Part shown: one piece after another, positions 24,765-33,039 of the stretch
Layout of the letters: each line of letters starts with the position of its first letter
Numbering within the stretch: the first letter of the stretch is position 1
Origin: Streptococcus mitis B6
GTDB taxonomy: Bacteria; Bacillota; Bacilli; Lactobacillales; Streptococcaceae
Assembly: GCF_000027165.1 (NCBI RefSeq)
Contig: NC_013853.1
Coordinates: 2,046,001-2,110,000, forward strand
Reading direction: 5' to 3'
DNA length: 64,000 bases
Program-made: the position numbers and the translations under genes
Notes under the pieces: generated by a model
Told to the model about the DNA's origin: nothing
Database searches by the model: none
Seen by the model: the letters and a program-made list of their open reading frames with translations, nothing else

Positions 24765-26445
24765 ATGAAACTTGTACTTGAAGTTGATCAACCAGTTGTC
24801 CATCAACAGTCAGATTCAGATAGAAATCCAAGGTCTTGTCAGCAGCAAAGTGCAGAGTTGGTAGACACAAATCTTTTTTGCTTTCCCCTGCTTGGAATTG
24901 AAGGACTTGAATCTCATCCTGATAGGCGATACCATGGACACCTGTCCCCGGTTGAATCGAAATCTTAGCCTCCAAAGGAGTATTACTTTCGCTACGTTCA
25001 ATCCTAAAATGAAGAGTCTCTCCTTTTGCCACAGATAGGCTTTTTTCTGCAAATGCTAGTCCCTGAACAACTTCTTTTTGTGATAAGCTAGGAGTTTTAT
25101 AGAGTGAAATCTTGGTCAATACAGGTAAATCCTGTGACTCTGTAATCATCACGCGCACCTTCTGTGCCTCTACTAGCGGACCTCGCAGGAGACGCTTATG
25201 ACCAACTGTAAAGCCTGTACCAAATTCTTGCCAGACGCCATCCACCTCTACTTGCACATGAAAAGCAGCGATTCGTTGCCCTAGCTTCAAATCTTCTCTT
25301 AACTCAATGACATCAAAAGTTTTAGGAAATCCTAAGTCGAGTTCTAACTGGATGGGCAAGTCTGCATCGCTTGCCCAAGAGCTGCTTTCAAGGCCATCTG
25401 TCAGATGGTGACAAGCAAAGTCTGCGGAAAGAGCTGGACCATATACCTTGGCTCCCAGAGCCAAATCTTCTTTATAGAGTTCATTGCGATAGGTCGCAAA
25501 TTCATAGAGGCGTTTGATATCCTTCTCATCAAAGAGACCATCTTGATTCGGCGGAATATTAAGTAGGAGCGGGGTTCCTCTCCCCACTGAGTGAAAATAG
25601 ATTTCGACCAACTCCTCAAGAGACTTAGGATCCTGCTCTTCATGGTAAAACCAGCCCGGCCGAATAGAGACATCTGCCTCACCGATTGAAAAAATAGTGC
25701 CTGAAGAATCTCCATGCTGAAGATAATCCAGCGCTGCTTCTGTTCCTAGCTTGTCAGGATTCACCTTTTGCCATAGGGGATCACCTGCATACCCTCGTTC
25801 ATTGCCAATCCAGCGGATACTAGTGCCTTCTGTTGAAAAAATCAAGCAATCTCCCTGCAGGTCACGAATGGTTTCAAACCATTTTTCAAATTCATAATTG
25901 ACCTTTTGAGCACCCTCTCCTCTGGCACCATCCATCCAGACCTCAGCAAATTTCCCTCCATTTCCATAGGCAGGATTTGATAAAATCTCCTTCAGCTGAG
26001 CCAGATAATAGGCATTATAGTCTGCTTCTTGATCCACATGATAGAGTGGACTATGGGCATCCCACGGCGATAGGTAGACCCCCATATCCATATCAAACTC
26101 TGTAGCAGCTTGGGATACTTCAAGAAGCAAGTCCCCCTCTCCATTCCTCCAAGGACTGGCCTTGACCGAATAATCCGTATAAGCCGTCGGATAGAGGACA
26201 AAGCCGTCGTGGTGCTTGACCACCAAAATCAACTTTTTAAAGCCCATTTCCTTGAGCACGCGAACCCACTCACGCGCATCTAACCTTGTCGGGTTAAAGC
26301 GTTCAGAATCCTCCTGACCTGTCCCCCATTCCTGATCATAAAAGGTATTGGGACCAAAATGAATAAAGGCTGCTAGTTCATCCTCTAAATACGCTAGCTG
26401 GGCCTGACTAGGCAAGGGGCCATGCGGTTTTATTTCTCTTACCAT
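24763..26445 (-). CDS. GH29 alpha-L-fucosidase
   Basis: 560 residues, no signal peptide. The catalytic barrel shows FIHFGPNTFYDQEWGTG, LILVVKHHDGFVLYPT and the nucleophile region AEVWMDGARGEG (Asp near residue 175). A C-terminal beta-sandwich (DVIELREDLKLGQRIAAFHV) resembles a carbohydrate-binding module. Subfamily B enzymes of this length cleave alpha-1,3/1,4-linked fucose of Lewis-type antennae. The start lies one base after the stop of the GH2 C-terminal fragment, so it is co-transcribed with the GH2 gene. Confidence 0.9.
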   Translation of the reverse strand: MVREIKPHGPLPSQAQLAYLEDELAAFIHFGPNTFYDQEWGTGQEDSERFNPTRLDAREWVRVLKEMGFKKLILVVKHHDGFVLYPTAYTDYSVKASPWRNGEGDLLLEVSQAATEFDMDMGVYLSPWDAHSPLYHVDQEADYNAYYLAQLKEILSNPAYGNGGKFAEVWMDGARGEGAQKVNYEFEKWFETIRDLQGDCLIFSTEGTSIRWIGNERGYAGDPLWQKVNPDKLGTEAALDYLQHGDSSGTIFSIGEADVSIRPGWFYHEEQDPKSLEELVEIYFHSVGRGTPLLLNIPPNQDGLFDEKDIKRLYEFATYRNELYKEDLALGAKVYGPALSADFACHHLTDGLESSSWASDADLPIQLELDLGFPKTFDVIELREDLKLGQRIAAFHVQVEVDGVWQEFGTGFTVGHKRLLRGPLVEAQKVRVMITESQDLPVLTKISLYKTPSLSQKEVVQGLAFAEKSLSVAKGETLHFRIERSESNTPLEAKISIQPGTGVHGIAYQDEIQVLQFQAGESKKDLCLPTLHFAADKTLDFYLNLTVDGQLVDQLQVQVS

Positions 26446-26446
26446 A

Positions 26447-27807
26447 CTACTTCCTATCTACATTTTTCTTTACTTTTTTGGCATGTACTTGCAATTCTGT
26501 TAACGCTAGTAGATTTACCAAGTTTTCAAATCGAAGACGAAGGGCATAGGTTTCCACCTTGTCAAATTCAAAACGAAGCTCTTCAGACTTGTCGCTTGAA
26601 ACTTTTCGGATAGCTGATACAGGGCGCCAATTCTCCTCTTGCTTGAGCAGGGAATCCTTATCCAAATGATTTGGAGTCCGAGGTAAGCTAGGCTCATTCC
26701 CTATGTAATAATCAATAAAGGTCGGATCAACAGCCACATATTCTTGATTCTCAACATAATACAAGGTCACGTTATCCACAAATCGCGGTTTTAAAATCCC
26801 TGCATCTCCAAAAAGAATGCCCACGCTGGCTTGTTCTGACTTGGTAATCCAAGTATTGGCTGTCGATTTTTTCCGAACAATGACCTTGTCATTGAGGTAA
26901 GAGGCTGGGTGATTTGGCTCTGAGTGAGAAGCAAAGACCAGAGGCAGATTAGACCCTGTCCACTGATTGGAAATAACTTCCCCATCTACACTGATATCTG
27001 TCACATGAATGGTGACTGTGGCTGGCAACTCACAGCCCGCTACTTGTCCTGTGAGCACACTTTCTCCTACCTGAGCATAGATTTGAGAATCAAGTTCAGT
27101 CCAAATCACCTTGGTCTTATCTCGTCTGCCATCTGATAAGACTAACTTGACTCGGTCTGGTAAGTGTGGGGCTTCCTTGACAAGCGTCCAAACCTTTTCA
27201 GGCTCAATAGCGCAAATCCCTTGGACACAAACCTGAGCAGAAGCCTTTAAATCCAACCCCTCTAGCTGACCAGATACCGTAAATGTATGAAAGCTTGCTA
27301 TATCTTCTTCGGATATTGCCTCCCAAACAACCTTGACTCGTTTTGCACTACCGGACTCATAGTCCACCAAAACTGAAGATGGCAGCTGTGGATAAGTTCC
27401 CTTAGCTGTATACAAGCGAAGTGGTCGTACAGAAACTGCCTTCCCTAGTGAGGTATTTTCTGCGACCTGCAAGTGAGTTTGATAGGTCTTACCTTGATAC
27501 ATGGCTCGGATAGCCAAGTCCCCTGCAGACAAGCAGTGAAGCACTCCCTGATTGATAATGGCGTGGGCACCACCACTCGTCTCCCAAATCACTTCACTAT
27601 TCCCCACCTTGTTCACAGAGTTATCCACAGTTTGTGGATAAAGTCCAATAGCTGGGGAATCTCCTTCTTGTAATCCAGCCTGCTTGTCCACTCGAATCTC
27701 AAATAAGCGCTGATTTTTCACTGGCTGGCAACCAAAAGCCTCTCCCACTAAGAGATCAAAACTTGCTGGTTCTAGCCCTCTAGCACTAGCTTGTACTCTG
27801 ACACTAG
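26447..27807 (-). pseudogene. C-terminal part of the GH2 beta-galactosidase, separated by a frameshift
   Basis: A start-to-stop reading exists from GTG 27748 (433 residues), but the same frame is open further upstream and reads SSVRVQASARGLEPASF, the natural continuation of the GH2 protein. A one-base loss near 27805-27813 therefore put the GH2 frame into an early stop (27772-27774). The fragment holds Ig-like (Big_4 type) domains, e.g. PLRLYTAKGTYPQLPSSVLV, and a C-terminal beta-sandwich ending in LALTELQVHAKK. GTG 27748 has no ribosome site, so translation is doubtful unless coupled. Confidence 0.8.
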
Positions 27808-30237
27808 ACCTGCCTGCTCCAAGCTCTGAACTAAGAGGACACCTCTGCCATGAAAGGCTTTCCTCTGAAACCGACCATTTTTCTGAGCCTTGTAACGTTC
27901 ACGACTGGCCTGCCTTCCATTATCCACACCCACAATGTGAGCAGGGCCTTCAATTTTAAAATGAAGCTGATTGGAAGCGCTCGGCACCCAGTTTCCTGAT
28001 TTATCCAATACATCAAAATAGAGATAGAGGAGGTCTTGCCCATCTGGCTCCAGTTTTGTTTTCTCGGCATGTAACCCGATTTTGGCTGGCTTACCTGCAG
28101 TCACCACCCTATCTTCTGCCACAAGCTGACCTTGACAGTCATAGGCCACAGCACGCAATTCTCCCGGTTGATAAGCCAAACACCATTCGAGATAGAGTTG
28201 GTCAGAACTTTGTCCCTCTTGGTATTTTCTACCGCCTGAAGTCCATTTTTCCTGAAAGGTCTTCCTACCTTGGGATTTTCCATTGAGAAATAGCTCTACA
28301 GAACGGGCATTTGAATACACTCTAACAGGGATATCCCCATACTTATCCACAACTTGTTGATAACTCTTGTGGATTTCCCAATTCCAGTGGGGCAGGATAT
28401 GAACCATGGGATGCTGATCTAGGTCCACCCACTGACTTTGATAGAGATAATAGTCATTTTTAGGAATCCCTGCTGTGTCCACAATCCCAAAATAGGAACT
28501 CTTTACAGGCGTGTCATTTTGATTGTGCCAAGGAGTCGGCTCACCGATATAGTCCACTCCTGTCCAGATAAATTGACCTGCATAGTCTAGCCGATTTCTA
28601 TCTGCTATCCAAGAAGCCGTCGCTGTCTTCCCCCAAGGAACTCGATCATTGCCATAGTCTGACTGTTCAAAATTCCGCACGCGACGATTATCCCCAACCC
28701 ATTCCTTATCTGGGCGAAAATAGCTATCACGCGTCCGTGTAGCCGATGAGGTTTCAGATCCGTAAAGTCGCCACTTGGGATGTCTTTTACGAATCGCGTC
28801 AATATTATCTTCCGAGTAATTTAAGCCCACCACATCCAGCAAATCAGCAATCTTTTCATGACCTCCAGAACCATCTCCAAAGCGGAACTGATCCATTCCA
28901 ATGGTCACAAAACGACTATCATCAACCTCCTTGACCCTTTCTAGCAAGCGTTTGATCGTCTTCAATGAATGAGCATCGCCATTTGCTTCGCTGACTTCAT
29001 TTCCCAAGGACCACATAAAAATCGCTGGATTGTTCTTACCACGCTCAATCATAGTACGCAAATCATAATCTGACCAGAAATCGCCTGCTTTCGCTTCTGG
29101 ATGAGTCGCTTCTTCCTCAAAAAAGCGACCATAATCATATTCTTTCTTGCCTCCATACCAGGTATCAAAGGCTTCTTCTTGAATAAGTAGCCCCATTTTA
29201 GCAGCCACATCCAGCAGAATACCACTGGCTGGATTATGGGTGATTCGGATTGCATTGACACCCATTTCCTTCATCTGGCGCAATCGTCTCTCAGCAGCTG
29301 ACCTGTTTTCCACAGCTCCCAGCGCTCCGTAGTCATGGTGCAGACAAACCCCATGAATCTTCAACCAGCGACCATTTAGAAAGAAACCCTTATCCGCTTG
29401 CCAATCCATATAGCGGTAACCAAAGCTCTCCTCTCCTTCATCAACCAAAATGCCATTTTTGTAGATGCGAGTCTTCAACTGATAGAGATGAGGATGGTCA
29501 ATATCCCAAAGCAAGGGTTGAAAAATTGATATGGCTTGTTTGAAATGATGTTTTTCCCCAGACTCAATCACTACAGAGTCTGTCGCCTGCCAGTCTGACA
29601 GTTGCTGCCCTTCATACCAGATACTCTGTTCCAAATATACTGACACAGACTGAGGACCATCATTTGAAACCTTACTTGTAAGCTGAGTTTCCACCCATCC
29701 ATCTCTTTGCTCCTTGAGCTTGGGACTTTTTATCTTACTCCCATACAAATCCAGATGTACCGAATCCGTAATCAACAATTTCACTTCTCGGTAAATACCG
29801 CTACCAGAGTACCAACGACTGCTAGGTTGCTGATTTTCCACAAAAACCGCAAGCTGGTTGGCCGTCCCATCATTTCTTAGATAAGGCGTAATATCATAAG
29901 AAAAGGGTGTGTAGCCATTGGGATAATAACCCAGCACTTGTCCGTTGATATAGATTTGGGTATTCATGTAAACTCCATCAAAGAGCAAACGCACCGATAC
30001 AAGACTGACATCTTCTTCCAAGTAAAACTGCGTCCGGTACCAGGCCTGACCCCCATTTAACTGACCACCCTCATTTTGCGCTGGCGAATACTGGTCAAAA
30101 TCATTGTAAATACTCCAGTCGTGTGGCACTTGAATCGCCTGCCAATTTTCCCTCTGAAAATCCGATGCCAAGGCCTCTTCTTTCCCCACCTCCTGGCTAA
30201 AAAACCAGTAATTTCGTAAAACTTCTTCTCTTCTCAT
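27772..30237 (-). CDS. GH2 beta-galactosidase, truncated by a frameshift
   Basis: 821 residues, no signal peptide or wall anchor, so cytoplasmic, unlike pneumococcal BgaA. N-terminal sugar-binding sandwich (WYRTQFYLEEDVSL, GSGIYREVKLL), Ig-like domain, TIM barrel with acid/base Glu in MWSLGNEVSEANGD (about residue 410) and nucleophile Glu in RLYGSETSSATRT (about 490), then C-terminal sandwich domains. The protein ends at LVLEG owing to a frame change; the rest is read in another frame to 26447. The catalytic domains are complete, so activity may survive. It would remove galactose from N-glycan antennae. Promoter at 30273-30301. Confidence 0.88.
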   Translation of the reverse strand: MRREEVLRNYWFFSQEVGKEEALASDFQRENWQAIQVPHDWSIYNDFDQYSPAQNEGGQLNGGQAWYRTQFYLEEDVSLVSVRLLFDGVYMNTQIYINGQVLGYYPNGYTPFSYDITPYLRNDGTANQLAVFVENQQPSSRWYSGSGIYREVKLLITDSVHLDLYGSKIKSPKLKEQRDGWVETQLTSKVSNDGPQSVSVYLEQSIWYEGQQLSDWQATDSVVIESGEKHHFKQAISIFQPLLWDIDHPHLYQLKTRIYKNGILVDEGEESFGYRYMDWQADKGFFLNGRWLKIHGVCLHHDYGALGAVENRSAAERRLRQMKEMGVNAIRITHNPASGILLDVAAKMGLLIQEEAFDTWYGGKKEYDYGRFFEEEATHPEAKAGDFWSDYDLRTMIERGKNNPAIFMWSLGNEVSEANGDAHSLKTIKRLLERVKEVDDSRFVTIGMDQFRFGDGSGGHEKIADLLDVVGLNYSEDNIDAIRKRHPKWRLYGSETSSATRTRDSYFRPDKEWVGDNRRVRNFEQSDYGNDRVPWGKTATASWIADRNRLDYAGQFIWTGVDYIGEPTPWHNQNDTPVKSSYFGIVDTAGIPKNDYYLYQSQWVDLDQHPMVHILPHWNWEIHKSYQQVVDKYGDIPVRVYSNARSVELFLNGKSQGRKTFQEKWTSGGRKYQEGQSSDQLYLEWCLAYQPGELRAVAYDCQGQLVAEDRVVTAGKPAKIGLHAEKTKLEPDGQDLLYLYFDVLDKSGNWVPSASNQLHFKIEGPAHIVGVDNGRQASRERYKAQKNGRFQRKAFHGRGVLLVQSLEQAGLVSEYKLVLEG

Positions 30238-30272
30238 GCAAGCATTCCTCGTTAAACAAGTCTATTGACTTG

Positions 30273-30301
30273 ACTATAGCACAAAACAAAAGCGCCTTCA
30301 A
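30273..30301 (-). promoter_or_regulatory. Promoter for the GH2-GH29 transcript
   Basis: Minus strand: -35 TTGAAG, 17 bp, -10 TATAGT; start predicted about 25 bp upstream of the GH2 ATG. A GCGC-centred imperfect palindrome overlaps the -35 but matches cre only poorly. Confidence 0.6.
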
Positions 30302-30385
30302 GACTTCCTCCATCATTCCCTAAATACTCAGAAAAGATTCTATAATTTGTGGAGGAGGATTTAGTCCTCAAAGCTACAAGGGTAA

Positions 30386-30414
30386 TACAAAAAGAGCCTG
30401 ACTCCAGGCTCTTT
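30386..30414 (-). terminator. Terminator of the band-7 gene
   Basis: AAAGAGCCTG (30391-30400) pairs with CAGGCTCTTT (30405-30414), followed on the minus strand by TTTTTGT. Confidence 0.85.
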
Positions 30415-30420
30415 AGTCTA

Positions 30421-31320
30421 TTATTTCTTCTCAGCGCGAAGGGCTGACAAGATTTGTGTGCGGATATCATCCACACCATTTGGCGTATTTGGTAAAAAGA
30501 TGGTTTGATTTCCTTTAGAGGCAAAGGTATTCAAGGTATCCAAATACTGGTTGGTCAAGAGGATAGACATGATTTGTTCTTCTGTCATACCAACATTGGC
30601 TTCCTTAAGTTCTGTGATAGACTCTGCCAATCCATCCACAATCGCCTTACGTTGTTGGGCAATCCCCACACCATGGAGGCGGTCTTTTTCTGCTTCAGCT
30701 TCAGCTGCAGTGACGATTTTAATCTTGTCAGCTTCCGCCAATTCTTGCGCTGCGACCCGTTTGCGTTGCGCCGCATTGATTTCATTCATGGATTGCTTGA
30801 CTTCTGCATCTGGTTCGACCTTAGTAATCAAGGTTTTCACAATAATATAACCGTAAGTAGTCATTTCTTCTGCTACTTGGTGTTGAACTTCAAGGGCAAT
30901 CTCATCTTTTTTCTCAAACAATTCATCCAAGGTTAATTTGGGAACAGAAGAGCGAAGGGCATCTTCGATATAAGATTTAATTTGAGATTCAGGACGCATG
31001 AGTTTATAGTAGGCATCTGTCACGCTCTGCTCATTGACACGATACTGGGTCGCCACATTCATCATAACGAACACATTGTCCTTGGTCTTAGTCTCAACCA
31101 CAATATCGCTTTGCAACAAGCGCAACTGAATCCGCGCTGCAATCGAGTCAATCCCAAAAGGTAAGCGAATATGAATACCGCTATTGGCAACCTTTTGGTA
31201 TTTCCCAAAGCGTTCAATAATCGCCACCGACTGCTGACGAACCACATAAACTGTACTCAGTGTGACTATCACTAATAGGAGCACACAAACCACCACAAAA
31301 ATCATCAAAAATGTTGCCAT
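30421..31320 (-). CDS. SPFH/band 7 membrane protein
   Basis: 299 residues; ATG at 31320 has GGAGG 8 nt upstream. One N-terminal membrane segment (FLMIFVVVCVLLLVIVTL), then the SPFH domain (VVRQQSVAIIERFGKYQKV, LRLLQSDIVVETKTKDNV), a helical coiled stretch (AQRKRVAAQELAEADKIKI) and a C-terminal helix. Stomatin/HflK-like scaffold proteins of this type organise membrane microdomains or regulate proteases. Single-gene transcript with an extended -10 at 31351-31356 (minus). Confidence 0.88.
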   Translation of the reverse strand: MATFLMIFVVVCVLLLVIVTLSTVYVVRQQSVAIIERFGKYQKVANSGIHIRLPFGIDSIAARIQLRLLQSDIVVETKTKDNVFVMMNVATQYRVNEQSVTDAYYKLMRPESQIKSYIEDALRSSVPKLTLDELFEKKDEIALEVQHQVAEEMTTYGYIIVKTLITKVEPDAEVKQSMNEINAAQRKRVAAQELAEADKIKIVTAAEAEAEKDRLHGVGIAQQRKAIVDGLAESITELKEANVGMTEEQIMSILLTNQYLDTLNTFASKGNQTIFLPNTPNGVDDIRTQILSALRAEKK

Positions 31321-31350
31321 TATCGTGACCTCCATCATTATTTTTCCTGT

Positions 31351-31356
31351 ATTATA
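31351..31356 (-). promoter_or_regulatory. Promoter of the band-7 gene
   Basis: Minus strand TGCTATAAT, an extended -10 with TATAAT at 31351-31356, 31 bp upstream of the ATG. Confidence 0.55.
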
Positions 31357-31490
31357 GCACATTTAAAGAAGGCTGTGCAGTTTTTACTGCGATTTTTCCT
31401 GAAATGTCAATAATTAGAGGTGAAACTACATTTCAAGTTAATAATCGTTTTTTTTTATTACATTATCTTCATCCATATTCAGGGAATAGC

Positions 31491-31519
31491 TTGCCTTAAC
31501 TTTTCCCTCGTGATATACT
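31491..31519 (+). promoter_or_regulatory. Promoter of the acid phosphatase gene
   Basis: -35 TTGCCT (31491), 17 bp, -10 TATACT (31514), 32 bp before the ATG, which has AGGAG upstream. Confidence 0.65.
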
Positions 31520-31551
31520 ATTTATTGAAATGAATAAATAGGAGATATTTC

Positions 31552-32481
31552 ATGAAAACAGCAAAAACTACTGTTACAATCCTTTCTACACTTGCTTCTG
31601 TCGTCTTATTGGCTAGTTGTACAACAAAGTCTACAGAAACACAGACAAGCAATAATAGCTCATCTGATAATCAGATTACAATGACATATGACCAACTACG
31701 GTCGAGAGAAAACACTATGTCAACCCTTTGGTATCAAAAATCAGCTGAAACCAAAGCTTTATACATACAGGGTTATAACGTTGCAACAAATCACCTAAAG
31801 GAATTGCTCAAAACAGAATCAGACAAACCTTACTCTATCGTTTTAGACTTGGATGAAACTGTCCTAGATAATAGCCCTTATCAAGTACAAAATGTCAAAG
31901 ACGGTACAGCATTCACACCCGAAAATTGGGATGTTTGGGTTCAAAAAGCTTCAGCAAAAGCTGTCCCAGGTGCCAAAGATTTTCTTCAGTTTGCTGATCA
32001 AAACGGTGTCCAAATCTACTATATTTCTGACCGCTCAGCTAATCAAGTAGATGCTACCATTAAAAATCTTGAAAGTGAAGGAATTCCTGTTCAAGGACGT
32101 GATCATCTCATGTTCTTAGAAAGCGGTGTAAAATCCAAAGAAGGTCGTCGCCAAAAAGTTCAAGAAAAAACAAACCTTGTCTTATTATTTGGTGATAACC
32201 TCGTAGACTTTGCAGATTTTTCTAAGACTTCTGAATCTGACCGTGATAAACAACTTGAAGAATTGCAAAAAGAATTCGGTGAAAAATTCATCATCTTCCC
32301 AAATCCAATGTACGGATCATGGGAATCAGCTGTATACGCTGGTAATAAACTAGATGCTAAAGGTCAAGTAGAAGAACGCCAAAAAGCCTTGCAAGGTTTG
32401 ATAAATAAAACAAATAAGCTGATTCTATATAAACTAAGGCTAACTTACAATCTCCAAAAAGTGGCTAGGAAGGAATTCTGA
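31552..32481 (+). CDS. Class C acid phosphatase lipoprotein (e(P4) family), C-terminus probably frameshifted
   Basis: 309 residues. Lipoprotein signal with LLASC lipobox (about residue 23). HAD-type phosphatase: SIVLDLDETVLDNS (nucleophile Asp), YYISDRSANQVDATI and LLFGDNLVDFAD. Surface enzymes of this class release phosphate from nucleotides such as NMN for cofactor salvage. The last 35 residues (after RQKALQGL) look unnatural: they run into the left arm of the gene's own terminator. One extra T at about 32400 would give QGFDK and a stop, so a one-base loss probably extended the tail. The catalytic core is intact. Confidence 0.85.
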   Translation: MKTAKTTVTILSTLASVVLLASCTTKSTETQTSNNSSSDNQITMTYDQLRSRENTMSTLWYQKSAETKALYIQGYNVATNHLKELLKTESDKPYSIVLDLDETVLDNSPYQVQNVKDGTAFTPENWDVWVQKASAKAVPGAKDFLQFADQNGVQIYYISDRSANQVDATIKNLESEGIPVQGRDHLMFLESGVKSKEGRRQKVQEKTNLVLLFGDNLVDFADFSKTSESDRDKQLEELQKEFGEKFIIFPNPMYGSWESAVYAGNKLDAKGQVEERQKALQGLINKTNKLILYKLRLTYNLQKVARKEF

Positions 32482-32510
32482 TAATCAGAAAACTTTCCTA
32501 TCCACTTTTA
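32456..32510 (+). terminator. Terminator of the acid phosphatase gene
   Basis: AAAAAGTGGCTAGGAAGG (from 32456) pairs with CTTTCCTATCCACTTTTA (to 32510), a long stem. Its left arm lies inside the reading frame's abnormal C-terminal extension. Confidence 0.8.
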
Positions 32511-32518
32511 TGATTGAT

Positions 32519-32580
32519 ATAACATCAAGTCTTTTATACATCTGATACTATACGTTTTTTGATTTTAAAGACTTTTTGCC
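32519..32580. repeat. Degenerate intergenic repeat, copy 1
   Basis: About 60 bp (ATCAAGTCTTTTATACA, CTGATACTATACGTTTT, AAGACTTTTT) that aligns with 41349-41410 at roughly three quarters identity. Probably a remnant of a mobile repeat or IS end; not identified further. Confidence 0.5.
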
Positions 32581-32610
32581 TATCCCCTGTATTTCAAGCA
32601 TTAGGTGAGG

Positions 32611-32639
32611 TTGATGATCTAAATTTAATGTGATATACT
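32611..32639 (+). promoter_or_regulatory. Toxin mRNA (RNA I) promoter
   Basis: -35 TTGATG (32611), 17 bp, -10 TATACT (32634). Transcription would start near 32646 with a structured leader before the toxin gene. Confidence 0.7.
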
Positions 32640-32697
32640 ATTTTTGTCATCGGTTACCGATTACCTTCCTTACGGTTAGTGAGAGGAGGTGAAACTA

Positions 32698-32796
32698 ATG
32701 AACCTTGCCCCAAAGCTCGCTCTTACTATTATAGCGGATGTCATAGCAGGAATTATCTTGTATTTCGTCTGCAGATGGCTAGATAGTAAGGAGTAG
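32698..32796 (+). CDS. Fst/Ldr-type small toxic membrane peptide
   Basis: 32-residue peptide with strong RBS (GAGGAGGTGAAACTA). One membrane helix (LTIIADVIAGIILYFVC) is followed by the charged end RWLDSKE, the pattern of Fst-family type I toxins (helix, then W-L-D near the C-terminus). Over-production of such peptides damages the membrane. The sequence CTAATGAACCTT covering its start is repeated at 32887-32898 within the antisense RNA, as expected for the interaction repeats of par/Fst loci. Chromosomal copies are known in several streptococci; the family call is from pattern only. Confidence 0.75.
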   Translation: MNLAPKLALTIIADVIAGIILYFVCRWLDSKE

Positions 32797-32842
32797 ACCG
32801 ACTGACTAGCCTATAAACACCCGTTAAATCGCTAAGATACGT

Positions 32843-32905
32843 AAAAAAAGCCCTTAACTACGGCCATAGTTAGGGGCTTTGGTGTTCTAATGAACCTTAT
32901 CTATT
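32843..32905 (-). ncRNA. Antisense antitoxin RNA (RNA II)
   Basis: Minus-strand promoter -35 TTGAAA (32935-32940), 17 bp, -10 TAGAAT (32912-32917); start near 32905. The RNA runs through the repeat complementary to CTAATGAACCTT at 32887-32898 and ends at the shared hairpin followed by TTTTTTT, giving about 60-65 nt. Size, convergent arrangement, shared terminator and direct repeat match the pAD1 par system, where RNA II blocks toxin translation. Confidence 0.75.
32847..32880. terminator. Shared terminator of toxin mRNA and antisense RNA
   Basis: AAAGCCCTTAACTA pairs with TAGTTAGGGGCTTT. On the minus strand TTTTTTT follows; on the plus strand the U-run is poor, so it is stronger for RNA II. 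Confidence 0.8.
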
Positions 32906-33000
32906 AAAATCATTCTAACATATAAGCCCAGATATTTCAAGAGTTTTATTTATTGTTTAAAGTTCTGAAAAGTCTATAATGAAGCTAGCTATCTAGTATC

Positions 33001-33036
33001 CAAAAACCGACTAGCTCCTATGAACTAGTCGGTTTC
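33001..33036 (-). terminator. Terminator of the adc operon
   Basis: AAACCGACTAG pairs with CTAGTCGGTTT, followed on the minus strand by TTTTTGG. Lies just after the adcA stop. Confidence 0.85.
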
Positions 33037-33039
33037 TCA

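Noticed and set aside
30302..30385. Possible gene upstream of the GH2 gene
   Set aside because: The stretch has no start with ribosome site and only short frames; I see nothing in it.
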